From NCBI GenBank assembly GCA_014871385.1, contig CM026426.1:18134119-18198118 (forward strand): a DNA stretch of 64,000 bases, in the 5' to 3' direction. Under the pieces are notes generated by a model. That model was not told the origin of the DNA. It ran no database searches and worked only from the letters and a program-made list of their open reading frames with translations. This stretch comes from Ceratodon purpureus. Its lineage: Eukaryota > Streptophyta > Bryopsida > Pseudoditrichales > Ditrichaceae. Positions 1 through 12,099 of the stretch are shown here, in pieces. Position numbers and translations under genes: made by a program. Each line of letters opens with the position of its first letter. Position 1 is the stretch's first letter.

Positions 1-3000
1 CTGTGGGCATTATTGAGGGTGTCACAGTGGGAGGAGAGGCTCTACATCGGTACTCTTTGAAGCAGGGTAGGCAGCACTGTGTGTGCCTATATACGGAGAA
101 AGAATTCAAGCAACTCGTCATCGAATCACACTACACTTGCAGGTATCATTTCTACAATGATAGACGTCGTTGGTCTTGGTGTTTGTACTGCCAGCAGGAG
201 TTTAAAGATAAGAATGGTCTATCATACCACCGGCAGAAGGACCAGTGTTCTGCTTGGAAGGAATGCGAGGGAAAATCGGGAGCACTTCTAAAGATGTACC
301 CGACCTTTTCTCCGAGTGACAAGAAGATAGTTAAGACTATTCTGAAGGAGGCAGGACTTAAGTTTCCCGCCCGTCCAGAACATAGACCGTGGGCACCTAG
401 ACAGGAGATAGTTTCAGAGGACCATTGCACAACGAAGTATAAGAAAAGAAAGAGAGTGTACTTACAGGGATCAAGTTCAAGTTCTGCAAACTCGGAGCCC
501 AAACTTAGCGTTACAGTTGATACGGTGGTGGAAGGATCTTCCTTCCTAATGGAGGCTTCGGATAGAGGTACAGATGAAGCTCATACCGACATAGGTGCTC
601 AAAATGTACAGCCAGAAGACACTTCAACTCAGCCTAGGCTACGAAGTGGTAATACATCTTTCAAGCGCCTTAAGAAGCAAGTTGAATCAGAATCATCTGT
701 GGATCCCAAGCGGAAGATTTTGTACGAGGAGGATGCTCCCCCACGATATTACCTTTGGTTTAGACAGCAAGGACGGACCTTGTCGTCACTACAGCCCGTA
801 CATGCAGACCAGCATAGAAGATTGTCTTGTGCTGCAGTTTGTAGTGCCTCAAATTTGCAACAATCAAAGAATTCTGTGGACCCTCAAACGGAAGAGCATG
901 GATCTCCAGTTCACGACGAAGAAATCAATACTCTTGGAAGTGCAGAATTTTCCAACGACGGTCACAATGGTGGAAGTAGGGATACTCGTTATGCAGTGTA
1001 CGCTGCAGCACAAAAGCAAGCTGAATGCATTTGTCTTGCAGACTTACCTGAGATTGGCCCCCCCCCCCCCCTCTCATTCTGAAGGTACCGGGTTTGTTTT
1101 ATCTTTTGTCCGAGTCTCCTGTACAGATCGTTGACAGGGCTCTTCTGAAGATACCTGCAGACTGTATGACAGCTCTGAACCAGTTAGAGGTAAACGGTGT
1201 TCTAAGCGAAAAGATCATGGCTGCAGTAAGGCCTTGGATCCACTGGAAAAGAGCGCAGTTGGTGAGTCCCTGGATTTTCTAGTTCTTCATAATATCATAA
1301 GTAAGGTCTGTCATTGATATTCCTATTATCTGTTTTTTATATTGAGGTGTTCCTCATGGAAATAATACAAATGACCTTTATTTTGCAGACGGCCTTGGAG
1401 AAGGACAACAAGGAAGAATTTGTGCACCTCACGACTATGGCATGGAATCCCTATGTCAGCAACCCAGATTTCGATGGAAGACAACATGAGCTTTCGAAGT
1501 TGTCTTCGTACCTGGAATACCTTGAAGAGCAATGTGCATACAAGGTGAGGGCTACGAATTTGCTAAGGTTAGCTAAGGAGAAGTTCATTGAGAGGGCTCT
1601 AAGTGATTACGAATCCAGACAGACTATTGAGGCTGAGAACCGGGATTGGGCGTGGTCTTCAATGTTCCAAGTCCTACTCTTGGACTTACCAAAGACAGCA
1701 CCGCCTAGGCCTTGGAAGCACACAGAAGAGGAGTTAATAGCCATACTCCGTGCAATAGAAGGACAGTATCAGGGAGAAAAGACCACGTTGGAGTACGAAT
1801 GTCCCCATGTAGTCCGTGTATTGAAACTACACGGACGCCTAGCGAAGACGCGGTTTTCTCCAATGTCGCATCCTACCTTGGGTTGTACACGGTTGAAATT
1901 GTTAGAGATGGCCAGTGACGACGTGGAGTCCCAAAGATTACTGTTCTGCGCTCAGCAACTGTCCGAGTTTGGATGGACGCTATTCCCTTGTATTTGTTCT
2001 GACAATGTGGAGCCCTTGTCTAACTGCGCTGAGGACGTGAACTCATTGATTGGCGTAGACAGGACAAAGCAAGAGGCCGTCTTCCTGAAGATTCAGTTGT
2101 TCTTTTCTCGTATGGCACAACCGGCCCTCCTTGATATGCGCCAGACAAGCAACACCTACAAACATCTCTTAGCGATGTGGACATTGGATCACTCCGAGAG
2201 TGACATCTCAGGGAAGGACGAACTGAATCAAGTAAGTTCTCTTAAGTACGGGATAGGTTGTCAGTACTATCAGTAACCGTAGATGAATGTAGTGCATAGG
2301 TAGTGTTGTGTAGATGCTGAAAATTACTTAGTGCAGAGGAATTTGTTAGCTTCTTTACCATACAAAATAGTATGATTTCCATGAAAAGACAGTCAAGAAA
2401 GAAGAAGATAATTAATGTGCGATTACCTTTGGGCCATTGCAGGTCTTCTCAACAGTGCTGGCAGTCAGGGAAGATGTGGACACTGGGTGGGCGTTGTTGG
2501 GTGTAGGACAAACAACCAACCCCTCGAACGACATCCACAGTACCCTCTGCAATGCAACTCAAGCATTCGTGGACCTACGAGATAAGGGATTGGAGGCTGC
2601 TTACGATTTGTTGGGTTACAATAAGTCCGAGCTCCCCTCCGATGTATTGCACAGCCTTGTAGTAGACAACTACACTCCAAAACATCATGTTTCATTCACC
2701 GATTCAGATGACAGCAAGGTCGGCTCGGGCGCTACCCCATTGCAAAGTAACACTGCAGATTTTATCTCGAGCGCTACAGTACCTATGCAGGCAGAACAGT
2801 CAGAGCCAGCAGACTTCGGGGGCCCTAACGACGGAATATCAAAATCCACTACTGACCAAGCTTCTTTACCAAGGTTTGATCAACTGCCACCCCCTCAACA
2901 GTGAGCCGTGTACTGCAAGTGCTTACTGTTATACTAACATCGTCCATGTGGTTCTTTTCCGGGGCTTCACTTCACTAAGAGTTGAATTGTTAGTTTGTAC

Positions 3001-3905
3001 GAGGTAATGTCAGCAAGGATTAACGAAGAACGCGGTCACGTACAGCACGGGTGTATAGAGTTCACCTTCAACACGGGGAGCACGGTTTTGTGGCCTGATC
3101 CCGATATGCTAGCACTGGATGACGACCAGGGGAAAGTCAGTGCTCCGTTGATGGACTTTTTTTCCCTCTGGTTTCAGATGTCGTTATCTCCAGAAATGTT
3201 GGTATGCCCATCAATTTTTGCCATCGAACTGCGGGATCTCACGAACAAGACTACAAAAATACATGCACTACAAGAATTCTCTAAGGAGTATTTTGGTCTT
3301 TGTCCTAGGAATTGGACTACGCTCATAGTCCCAGTCTGTGACTTCGAGCACTGGAGCTTAGCTGTGTTGAGTGACAAGGGATTCCTTAAGTTTGATTCTG
3401 GTTTTCTCCGAAATCCTAATTTCCATGGCCCTCAGAAGTTTCATGAGGCCCTAGCAAAGGTCTGGTGCATAGGAATGGGTCACATGCAGGGCTCTACTTC
3501 ATGGAGAAAGGCATGCGACATTAAATCTTGGGTGCACATGAAGTGTCCACAACAAAGTGATACTTTCTCTTGTGGTTATTATGTTATGTCTTACATGATG
3601 ATGTAGACTAACCACGTGAAGCACATGGAATTACCAGGTCTGTTCAGCGATGTAAGTGCTGAATACCTCTCCTAACATCCTCTCCTTTGTATAGCAAGAT
3701 ACTTTTGTCTACATTTATGTAGCCACTGCCACATGTGTTTGACAGGGTTCAGTTGTTTTTGTGGCAGATGACCGACCTCTTTGGACATGATGCCGTTTTA
3801 GAGGTCAGATCCGACCTCAAGAAAGCTCTACTCAGCATATTACTGGCCAAAGACTCGACCTTGTACTGCTGTCGCAGCGACGTGCTAATTTTGGATTTAC
3901 ATTAA
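1..3905 (+). CDS. Ulp1-like (C48) cysteine protease gene of MULE A, 5' end outside window
   Basis: Multi-exon gene. Likely exons are 1-1084, 1127-1261, 1389-2231, 2443-2900, 3018-3651 and 3768-3905, all with GT/AG borders. An N-terminal C-x2-C-x12-H-x5-C finger lies near 187-265. The C-terminal exon holds the Ulp1 triad: His in FEHWSL (codon 3349), Asp in KFDSGF (3394), then Gln and Cys in PQQSDTFSCG (Cys codon 3571). Family members cleave SUMO-type conjugates or act as non-enzymatic domains. A TAG at 3604-3606 ends the ORF just after the catalytic domain, but the frame stays open past it to a good donor (GAT|GTAAGT, 3652), and the last exon resembles the last exon of copy B, so the stop probably truncates the protein. 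A poly-C run at 1058-1071 may shift the frame. It faces the MULE transposase at 7.1-11.0 kb, an arrangement repeated in element B. The family call is firm; activity is unknown. Confidence 0.75.
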
Positions 3906-4199
3906 ATTTTGAAGCCCACCTATGGAAATGAGTACTTAATTAGAGACACTACCTTGGATGGTATCAGATGGACTAGAAAGAACTGGTGTTTAACAAGTGT
4001 ATAAACGTTGCAATTCTGTAGTATTGTCTCTGTAGTTTTGTTGTGCCATCAGAATATTCTATTGCTGCTGTGGTATTGCAGTGGCATTGTCCACGTTAAG
4101 AACATTGGATGCTTAGTAGATAAATTTGTACTTAAGGTAATCTACAGTGGTTTTCGTCTACAATGTGTGTTGCTGCTTGGCAGAGTATAAAAGCTAGGT

Positions 4200-5940
4200 A
4201 TAACTTCAGCCAATAATAATAATAGTATGCAGTACATAAACAGGATGAGGATAAGGAATAAGACAAAACATAAAATGCTGTAATGTCAAATTGTACAAGC
4301 CTGTCTAGATTCAGAACGACAATGAAGTAAATAAAAAGAGAGAAAGAAATAATAAAAGAAGGAAGTAAAAATATATGTTGTAAACACAAACATAAGAACG
4401 TTAATGGAGAGAACCAGATAAAATTGAAAAAAATTCTAAACTTCAGAATCAAATTAATATGATATGAATAAGTAGATAAAATGAAAAAAAATAAAGAAAA
4501 AAAAAGACAGAATAAAACATAATTCAACAAATTGGGTTTTGGACCTAAACAATAAAATGAGAAATGAATGGTAAAAGTAAAAGTAAACGATGAAGAGCAA
4601 AAATAAGTGGGGAAATATGTCAAGGACAATGTCGAAAAAAAAGAATATAATAAAGGAATAGAGAAAAGGATCTTTGGACAATAAAAAGGTCAATAAAGAG
4701 GTTAATTAGAGTTAAAAAATAGAAATGAAGGTGTAAAGAAATAAAACATCAGAATAAAGAAAATAAAAAAGAGAAATGAATTTCTTAAGGGATTTTTTTA
4801 AAAGTAAGGAGCAAGGTGACGCTAAGAAAGTAGAAAATACGCAGTGATGAAAAAAAAATAAAAAATGTTAAGAAACAAAAAAATAAAAAATAAAAAATAA
4901 AAAAAATGAATTAGTAAAAAGACAACGAGTTAAATAATTTAAATCAAAGACGTTTTGAGGAATTAAGGGCTTTAAAAAAAAAACAAGTTAAAGTAGAGAA
5001 AATAGATAATGTCGAAAAGAAAAAAATGTTAATCCATAAAAAGTTATGAAGAAAACTATATACAAAAAAGGCAACGCCAATAAAAAGCAAAGTTAAGTTG
5101 TTAAGAGAAATTATCAATATGAAAAATTAAGAAAGCGTGGAATAATAAGAAAATTAGTAGTGATGACAAAACAATAAAAATAAAATAAGAGGAAAAAAAA
5201 GGAAACAAACGAAAAATAGTTTAGACCTATGATATTTCAAATGAAATTTAGATGTTAAGGGAATCTATCCAAAAAAAAAAAGAAGGTAAATAAATCAAAA
5301 AAGAAGAAAGAATGATTCTAAAGAAAAAATAAATAAAAGAATTAGAGATCAAATATCAAAAACAAGATAACAATTACAATAAAATTGGTTAATAATAAAA
5401 GCAAATGAATCAAATTTATATAATACAACATAATAAATATAATTAAAAAATAAAGTAATGCAAATTCTCATAAAGGTACTGGAGAGATTGTCTCAGTAGA
5501 AATGATAATATTAAACCAAGGGTGGAAGCAACACTTGAAAAAAAAAAAAAAAAAAAAAAAAAACGAGAGAAATATAATAGGAAAATGAAATAAATTTAAA
5601 AAAATAAAAGAATGTACAATTTTAATAATGATAGACGAGATAGACAGTTGTTTGAGTTAGAAATTTATAAAGTAAATATTTGAAGATACTGAACAGTTAA
5701 TACAACAACGGGAGTTAAAGTTGTTTTAAAAAATGCATATATAGCACTATAGTAGTGACGACAACTAAGGTGTCAAGGCTTAATTAGATCAATTGTATTA
5801 TTAAGTTAAATTACAAGTATGACGTTTAGGAAAGTTTTTTAATCTCCGAATCACTTAGAGTTGGAGGGAATGTTCTTTAAGATGATTACATAGTAAAACA
5901 TACAACTACAATGACAAAATACTGTGAAAACAAGACGCGT
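4200..5940. other. A-rich, C-poor spacer between convergent genes
   Basis: The plus strand is dominated by A with some G and T and very little C, and it includes a run of about 25 A near 5539-5563. The minus-strand ORFs here are F/S/L-rich readings of poly-A and are not believed. I see no gene. It occupies the gap between the 3' ends of the protease and transposase genes, as a similar AT-rich gap does in element B. Confidence 0.6.
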
Positions 5941-6339
5941 CCCCACCTCGGCGATCGGGGCGCATTAAAGAGAAAACTGGGGCGACATGGGGGTAGGCAC
6001 AAGATATGGACCAATTTGATACTATAGTTCTTTCGGTATCACACTTTGTCTGAGTACTCTGAATGTATGGACATGATTTCTTGTTAATTTAAACTGCATT
6101 GTTCTCAGTGAGGGTGGTGCCCTAAAATAGGTGTTTTTTGTGCTGCCCAAGTGGGCTGCACAGTTGTACAAAATTTAGGGTTTAGGGGGGCCCACGTAGG
6201 GGGTGATTGAGATGACTAAATAAGATCTCACCCGTATGGTATTCGTCCTCTCTTTCACAGCCATTGCTTGAGATCGTTTGAGTAAGACGTGTACTCCCTT
6301 ACATTCTTCTGTTCGTCTATTTCGTTTACCCACTAGGTT
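5941..6339. other. GC-richer stretch with no gene recognised
   Basis: Composition changes abruptly from the A-rich spacer. It contains a TTTAGGGTTTAGGGG word near 6175-6189 and GC-rich blocks (5935-5990, 6185-6205). It could be leader sequence for the ORF at 6340 or the edge of an insertion. No terminal repeats or target duplication were found. Confidence 0.3.
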
Positions 6340-6729
6340 ATGGAGAAGCTAGAGTTAGAGGTGAAGGAAATCCTGGTGGCAATGGCGGACCTTCAGTGTC
6401 CTCCCGCCCGTGACAAGCAAGAAGAGCAGCCTCAAGTAGACCGATCTGGAGCAGGGAGACGGATGCCACTGTCCCTTTCTAATCGCCGAAAGGTACCATC
6501 GCAGCAACACAGACATAGAGGGCTTTCAGTAGTACGTGGTGCAAGTCACAGGGGTGCACCGTTGCAAGTCGTGCCTTTTCCAACACGAGATCAGTTTAAA
6601 TGTGTTAAGCCCAGCAATACGTATGTTCAACTCTTGGGAGGATTTTCTAGATGGAAGAGTAGAGTGGAGTCTGGAGGGTTGAAGCATTGTGGATGCACCT
6701 CTGTGGTGTCATGTATCCACAACACATGA
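6340..6729 (+). CDS. Hypothetical protein, 129 aa
   Basis: An open frame starting at an ATG with an acidic, Leu-rich first 20 residues (a possible short coiled coil) followed by a basic Arg/Ser/Gln-rich middle. I recognise no domain. It lies between the two convergent genes of MULE A, on the same strand as the protease gene and just beyond the 3' end of the transposase gene. It could be a third small MULE-encoded protein, since some plant MULEs carry extra ORFs, or a chance ORF. No counterpart is evident at the same place in element B. Confidence 0.25.
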   Translation: MEKLELEVKEILVAMADLQCPPARDKQEEQPQVDRSGAGRRMPLSLSNRRKVPSQQHRHRGLSVVRGASHRGAPLQVVPFPTRDQFKCVKPSNTYVQLLGGFSRWKSRVESGGLKHCGCTSVVSCIHNT

Positions 6730-7088
6730 GATTGTTGTGCACATTTTATAAGAAATATATATGGTAAAATGTATGTACTGCATGTATGGGTACTGTTGTT
6801 GTTTATTACAAAGGGAACTCCTTCATGTCCGATGCAATAACAATGCAACAACGTGGTAGACTTAGTGTAGAATACTCTGATGTTTATATATGAAATGGTA
6901 GGTACGAACCCTGGTACACAATATGCCTAACGGGCAAACGAGAAATACTAAAGCAGACAAAAAGATATAGCCTATAAGGAGCACTACATAATAAAGGCTC
7001 CACATTACCTTCATCACACATGTAATGATCATTAACTCTAAACAGCACATAGCTTGAGGGAAAGAGAAGTATCAGGCCCGACTGAATG

Positions 7089-10000
7089 CTACACCCTAGA
7101 TCGTTTACCAGATTTTGGTGTTTCAAGGCGACCTGGTTTTCTCTTTAAGGACCAGTCCCCACCTCTAAGTGGAAATGCCGCAGGGATATCCTTACTGTCA
7201 GGACGAACTATTCCACGAGCTATCATCCTTTTGTACTTCCCTCTTATGATTTTTAAGTCTGACACCAGATGAAGCTGCAGTGCAGTGTGTTGTGCAGCAG
7301 TACATAGAAGGTCCTTGAAAACAACCTCTGGGCTGTCCTGTGTGAGTGGTCGTTGTGCTGTTGGTGCATTGTTGTACTGCATCTCCGTACTGTTCAGAAC
7401 GATAGGGTTCTTTGCACTACCAATACTTGGCCCTATTACACATGATGCACTAGAACTGTTGTCTGATTCTGCACCGCCCACATCCTCATCCTCTTCTCGG
7501 GGCATAGATTCAAAACACTGAGCTAGTGGGATTGTCCTCTGTACTCCACACTTTGATCCTGCCTCCCGAAGGATAAGGCCCTCCTCAATGTCAGGGTGTT
7601 TCATGACAAAACACTTCATCACATGCTTGCACATTGTGCCCTGTTCTGCCATAAAACAATCACACTGAGCCCATTCAGTATCAGGTCCATAAACGGTATG
7701 TAGCTGGGGATGATTGTTCACTGAGACAACAAGTGCAATATCCTCGCCCCCTGGATTCAAGCTAACGTAGTCATCTGGGATATCTTGGGCGGCCAATATG
7801 GCACTAAAAATGATAATCTCTTGCTTCCTGTTCCGAATGAATCCGTACTCCTTTAACACCCTGAAGTACCAGTAGTGCCCAGTCACTACTCGCTGCAGAT
7901 CATCAGCCGTCCAATCCATTCGCCGCCCCATAAATCGTTGCTTCTCCAGGTACAGTATGCGCTTTAGATTAGTGTGGTACGACTCTATAGCAGCGTTCGT
8001 GTTCTGTCCTGCATGAGGAATATTCCGATTCGAGATGCACTACATTCCTATCTTCTTCCTCCAATGTTTATCAATGTATTTCTTGAATCTCTCTGCAGAT
8101 GGGCGACGCAATCGAATCTTATCAAGTTCGCTGTTGGCCCACTCCACAGGATCATTCCCGTGGACGAATCCCTTCCCATACATGATGTCTCCAACTTCCT
8201 TCAATGTTTTAGCCCTATCCTCAATGCGACTTATCTTTGTTCTAGCATTCTCGGCCCATGCCTTCTTCACGTGCCAGAAGCAAAGAAGGATCTTCGACTG
8301 CGGCCAGAGCTTTCTACAGTCCAGCAAGACAATGAATAAGTTAGGATCACTGGACAAAGCAAGACAAGACAAAGCAAACTAGTGTTGATGTATGAAACAT
8401 GCTATTCATTTAGACCCTAAAGTCTTCTAATAACTTACTGCAAGACGTTAATTTCCGCTTGGGCATTGTCAACAATGATAGAAGAAGGCTCCCAGGAAGG
8501 TAGTTTCTTGGTGACTTTGTCCTTCAAGGCCTGTAGTATAGGCTGTAGATGTTCTTTTTTTGCTGAAGAAGAGAAGAAGTACGCTACAGGTATCCTGCTT
8601 CTCCATTTGTCAAACACCATCACGGTGTATAGAGGATACTGGAGAACATATTTACAAGAGCAGTTAGTAACAGGGGATGGCTTGTAGTGCAATCCAGACA
8701 ACGGAGATATGCTTAGGCGTAGTCCACGAATGTGTAAACACTCTACACTTCGATTGTTTACTATGAGGTCACAAAACCTCCTCAACAGCAGCATTCAAAA
8801 CAAAACACAAAACAGCAACTGAGATTGTCTTACCCTTGAGTGGCTTGTGCCGAAGGTAGCATCGATTGCAAGGGCCCCTTTATTTCCAAACTTCAGCAAC
8901 ATTTCAAATTGCCATTCAGTTTGAAATCTGAGTGCAAAGGGGTTGTTCTGCTGCTCAGTGATATTCATGTGGAGCAAGCTGTGCTCCTGGTAAAAAAAAA
9001 CACGTTTAATGTTCTCGTCCTTCCACATTCTCAAGCTCACAACCTCGTTCTTGTGCTTCATCCACAAATCCCCTGCACGCTTGTTGGCCAAGTTCCTGAC
9101 GTCATGAGGCAAGACGATCATGTCCCTATGCACTGGGACATTCTGTAAGGCGAGCTCCATCATGTGCGCCTTGTGCTGTACCATCACTTGAGTTGGTGTT
9201 AAGCCACAATCCAGGAGTTCAGTGAGCTCACTCTTCTTCTTATCAGAGAGACATGTGCCCATAGAATGTTTGAAACCAGCCACTGCCACACCGTGACACT
9301 GGTCCCCATTGCTATTCACATGCTCGCTTATCTTGTATACAAGCTGACACAAGCTGTTATCCATGTAGTTCTGCTTTGCAATGAAGTGCCGCAAGCACCC
9401 CCTCTTCATCGAGGTTCCAGCCTCCTTCTGACCGATGCGAGTCTTCTGATGGCCTGTTTTTCTGTTAGAGGACATGACATCATAATCTGCCACGGGCTTT
9501 TTCCCTCGCTTCTTCTTCTGTAATACAGTGGCTATTGTCTTCTTCCTCTTCAATTGCTCTGCTTGTAGGAGACCCTTCAGGTCCTTGATATAGATAGCGG
9601 AGTCATCAGCAGGACCGTAGTTACAACTGAACCTGAGCAATGTATTGCAGAACAACGTTTAGAATTTGAAGGTTCAGATTCATTTTTAACTTCAGAATCT
9701 GCTCGAAACCATATGAAACAGGCATCAGGGATTCATTACCTAATAACCTTGGACGCGCTATTTGCTCGAGGGATATTCAGAGAGCCTGGTGCCCTCTTCC
9801 TTTGAGTCTCCTTAGTGAACCTGCACGGGAAATTTTTATCCATACCTTCTCCAGTTCTGAAGTCATCCAATCTGCTCCATGGAATTACGGCAACCTCGTG
9901 TAAAAAGTATTGTCCTGCACTTTGAGTTCGAATTGGCTCCCAGGCGATGTCATCTTTGCAAAAAGGTCCTGGTGGTTGAGTTTGCTTGAATTCCCTCAGT

Positions 10001-11040
10001 TTCTTCAGAAGCTCCTTCTCGCGCTCTGGTCCCTGGTAAGGGAACTCTTCGGTATCCCAGTCATCATCAAGTACAATCGGTGGTGCCTTTCCTGAGCGTG
10101 TACAGAAGTTCCTCTTCCGGATTGTAGGCCTTGCAGATCGCCGTTTAGGTGATGCTGCAGGAACGGCCTTTGCCTTTGGAGCACCATGAGCCCCTACAGC
10201 TTTCTTCAAAGCACCATCGGTAGAAAGACCTTCTCCCACGTTTTGTGACTTCGTCCGACACCCTGGAGTTGCCTGTTTTGAAGGGCCTTGAATCTCAGTC
10301 AGATTGACCTTCGTACTCTTAAAATCTGCAACCGTCAATGTTGGCAGCTGATCACACTTGACATCAACTGCGTTTCCACATTCTCCCGTACCGTTCCCCT
10401 TACCCAGATCTACATCAGTATAGTTCTCAGAAGCAGAAGAATGTTCTGACAAGTATACTTCAGAGTCTACATACATCTCTTTCATTCCAGTACTTAAAGA
10501 ACGGAGTCTCTCAATAACATCATCAGTTCCAGAGGATAGCATAGAAGACTCATCACTAACAACTTCCCTCCTCACTGGACCACCTATACCAGCAGAGTTT
10601 TGGGAATTCTGGTAAGTTGAAAAGTCCCTAGACAACGTGTTATCACTTGTGACATCAATGTGCACAGGACGCTCATAGAAAGAAGGCTGAGATGAACCCT
10701 CCCAAAGGTCCACTACTGAGCTCTTGGAATACCTAAATCCAGCATCATTCAAATTGAACGAGGAATCACTGCTGTACTCAGAACATAAATCAACAAATGA
10801 TGGACCAACTTCCCCTTTCTTCAACGGCTCACCAATCTGAATTGGATCCTCCCTAGACTTTCCATTCCCTGTTTCTCTAGTTTCATCAAGATGTTTCTCA
10901 ATTGTCAGGTCAACAAATGCTGCACCTAGTTCATAAGGACTTCCTATCACCTTCTTACTGAGCTTCACTGCTTCATGTAAACGCCTAGAGACAATGCAAC
11001 AGTCCGAGTCATCACTGGACAGATCAACACCTGGGGCCAT
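7089..11040 (-). pseudogene. MULE transposase, copy A (DDE plus SWIM zinc finger), one nonsense codon
   Basis: Four exons read on the minus strand: 11040-9740, 9632-8834, 8638-8439 and 8350-7089, about 1,190 residues. The first 434 residues are Ser/Asp-rich and disordered. Catalytic residues expected of a Mutator-like DDE fold are visible: Asp in AIDATFGTS (codon 8861-8863), Asp in IIVDNAQAE (8468-8470), an LCFWHVKKAW motif, and Glu in AAIESYH (7983-7985). A SWIM finger (C-D-C ... C-K-H) follows near 7625-7660. Copies B and C share this order and the exon borders that can be compared. The reading frame is intact except for a TAG at 8040-8042, where copy B has Trp, consistent with TGG to TAG. 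Such proteins cut and paste the element in the nucleus by binding terminal inverted repeats. The terminal repeats of this copy were not found; its left end lies outside the window. Confidence 0.85.
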
Positions 11041-11300
11041 TTTTGAGAACTACGTAGTAAGCCAACCCTAAACCACATAATCAAAGGGAAGACAAACAAT
11101 TCACTCACACAAAACAAAGAAACCTAAACCACATCAGTTCCTCTCTAATTCCTCTTCATTGCACACGTTTGTTGCAGGACGAAATACATCTTTTAAGCAG
11201 AACATGTGTTTGGTGCAGCATAAACCCTAAGCCGCATCCACTCTAACCCTAATACCAAAAGGAACCCTAATTTTTGGATCCTAGTAGAACAACAAATAAT
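11041..11300 (-). promoter_or_regulatory. 5' region of MULE A transposase with telo-box-like words
   Basis: Just upstream of the ATG (read on the minus strand) there are several AACCCTA words: near 11063, an exact AAACCCTAA at 11222-11230, and others near 11243 and 11262. AAACCCTAA telo-boxes are a known promoter element of plant genes active in dividing cells. Use as a promoter here is inferred; no TATA box was fixed. Confidence 0.35.
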
Positions 11301-12099
11301 CTGCACTGCATGATTTGCCTAAACCTTTAGATACCCCCATTCTTAGAAGAATGTCGGAATTATCCGTTATCTAAAGTGTAGTTTAAATTCTCAGATCCGG
11401 ATTAGTTGGCAGCACAAAAACTTATGGGACCCGCCATTCATAAAACCCCACTGCAGGACAAGCCCTGCCTGGGGTAACAGAGCCCAACCAAAAGTTGTTA
11501 ATGCTCATCCATAGGCCACGCAGGGCTGGCAAAGACAGCTGGCATAGCCGTCACGGGTTCGCTGTCAGAAGGCCGGGTCCCACTGCGACCCGGGATGGTC
11601 ATGGGAGAGACAGCCTGTACCGGGCAGCCCCCTCCTGCCCGAAATGTGCAAAATGTAGAGTTTGTGGGGGGGTAGTTAGTGCGACCCACAATGAAGGACT
11701 ACATGCAACCGTCTCACTCAAAAAATACCCGAAGCGTCCACCGCCTTAAAAGAGTATGTGAGAAGGCTTAGTAAACTATATACTCCTATAACATTGCAAG
11801 TACAAAGGTCTGGAGACAACAAGATTAAGGTGGCCACCTTCATCTGGGAACGTGATCGAAGCGCCCACGACATAATATAAAATCATATATTGAAAATATC
11901 AAAAATCGAAAATACACCCAATTTGGAAATTAACAAGTGCGAAGTATATTGCGATTGATAGATATCCATATACATAGTAGGTAACATTATGGTAGAGCAG
12001 AACTTAATACATTTATATAGAACTGTGCTCCAGCAACCCAAAAGTAGCCCTCTAGTTCTTGCAAAGTAACTACTTCCTAAGCTCCTTACGAACATGAGT
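11301..12099. other. No gene recognised; possible outer edge of MULE A
   Basis: Includes a GC-rich block at 11460-11740 that gives overlapping ORFs on both strands with no recognisable product. One terminal inverted repeat of MULE A could lie here, but its partner is outside the window and the sequence does not match the element B terminus (GGAGAACGCTAAATG). Confidence 0.3.

Noticed and set aside
4132-4693. Two overlapping minus-strand ORFs that look like membrane proteins
   Set aside because: Phe/Leu/Tyr richness comes from A-rich DNA on the opposite strand.
8040-8042. Stop-codon reassignment or readthrough to explain many in-frame stops
   Set aside because: TAA, TAG and TGA all occur at non-conserved places, together with frameshifts; decay is simpler.
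11495-11749. Overlapping ORFs on both strands in a GC-rich block
   Set aside because: No domain, no splice context, both strands equally open; composition effect.
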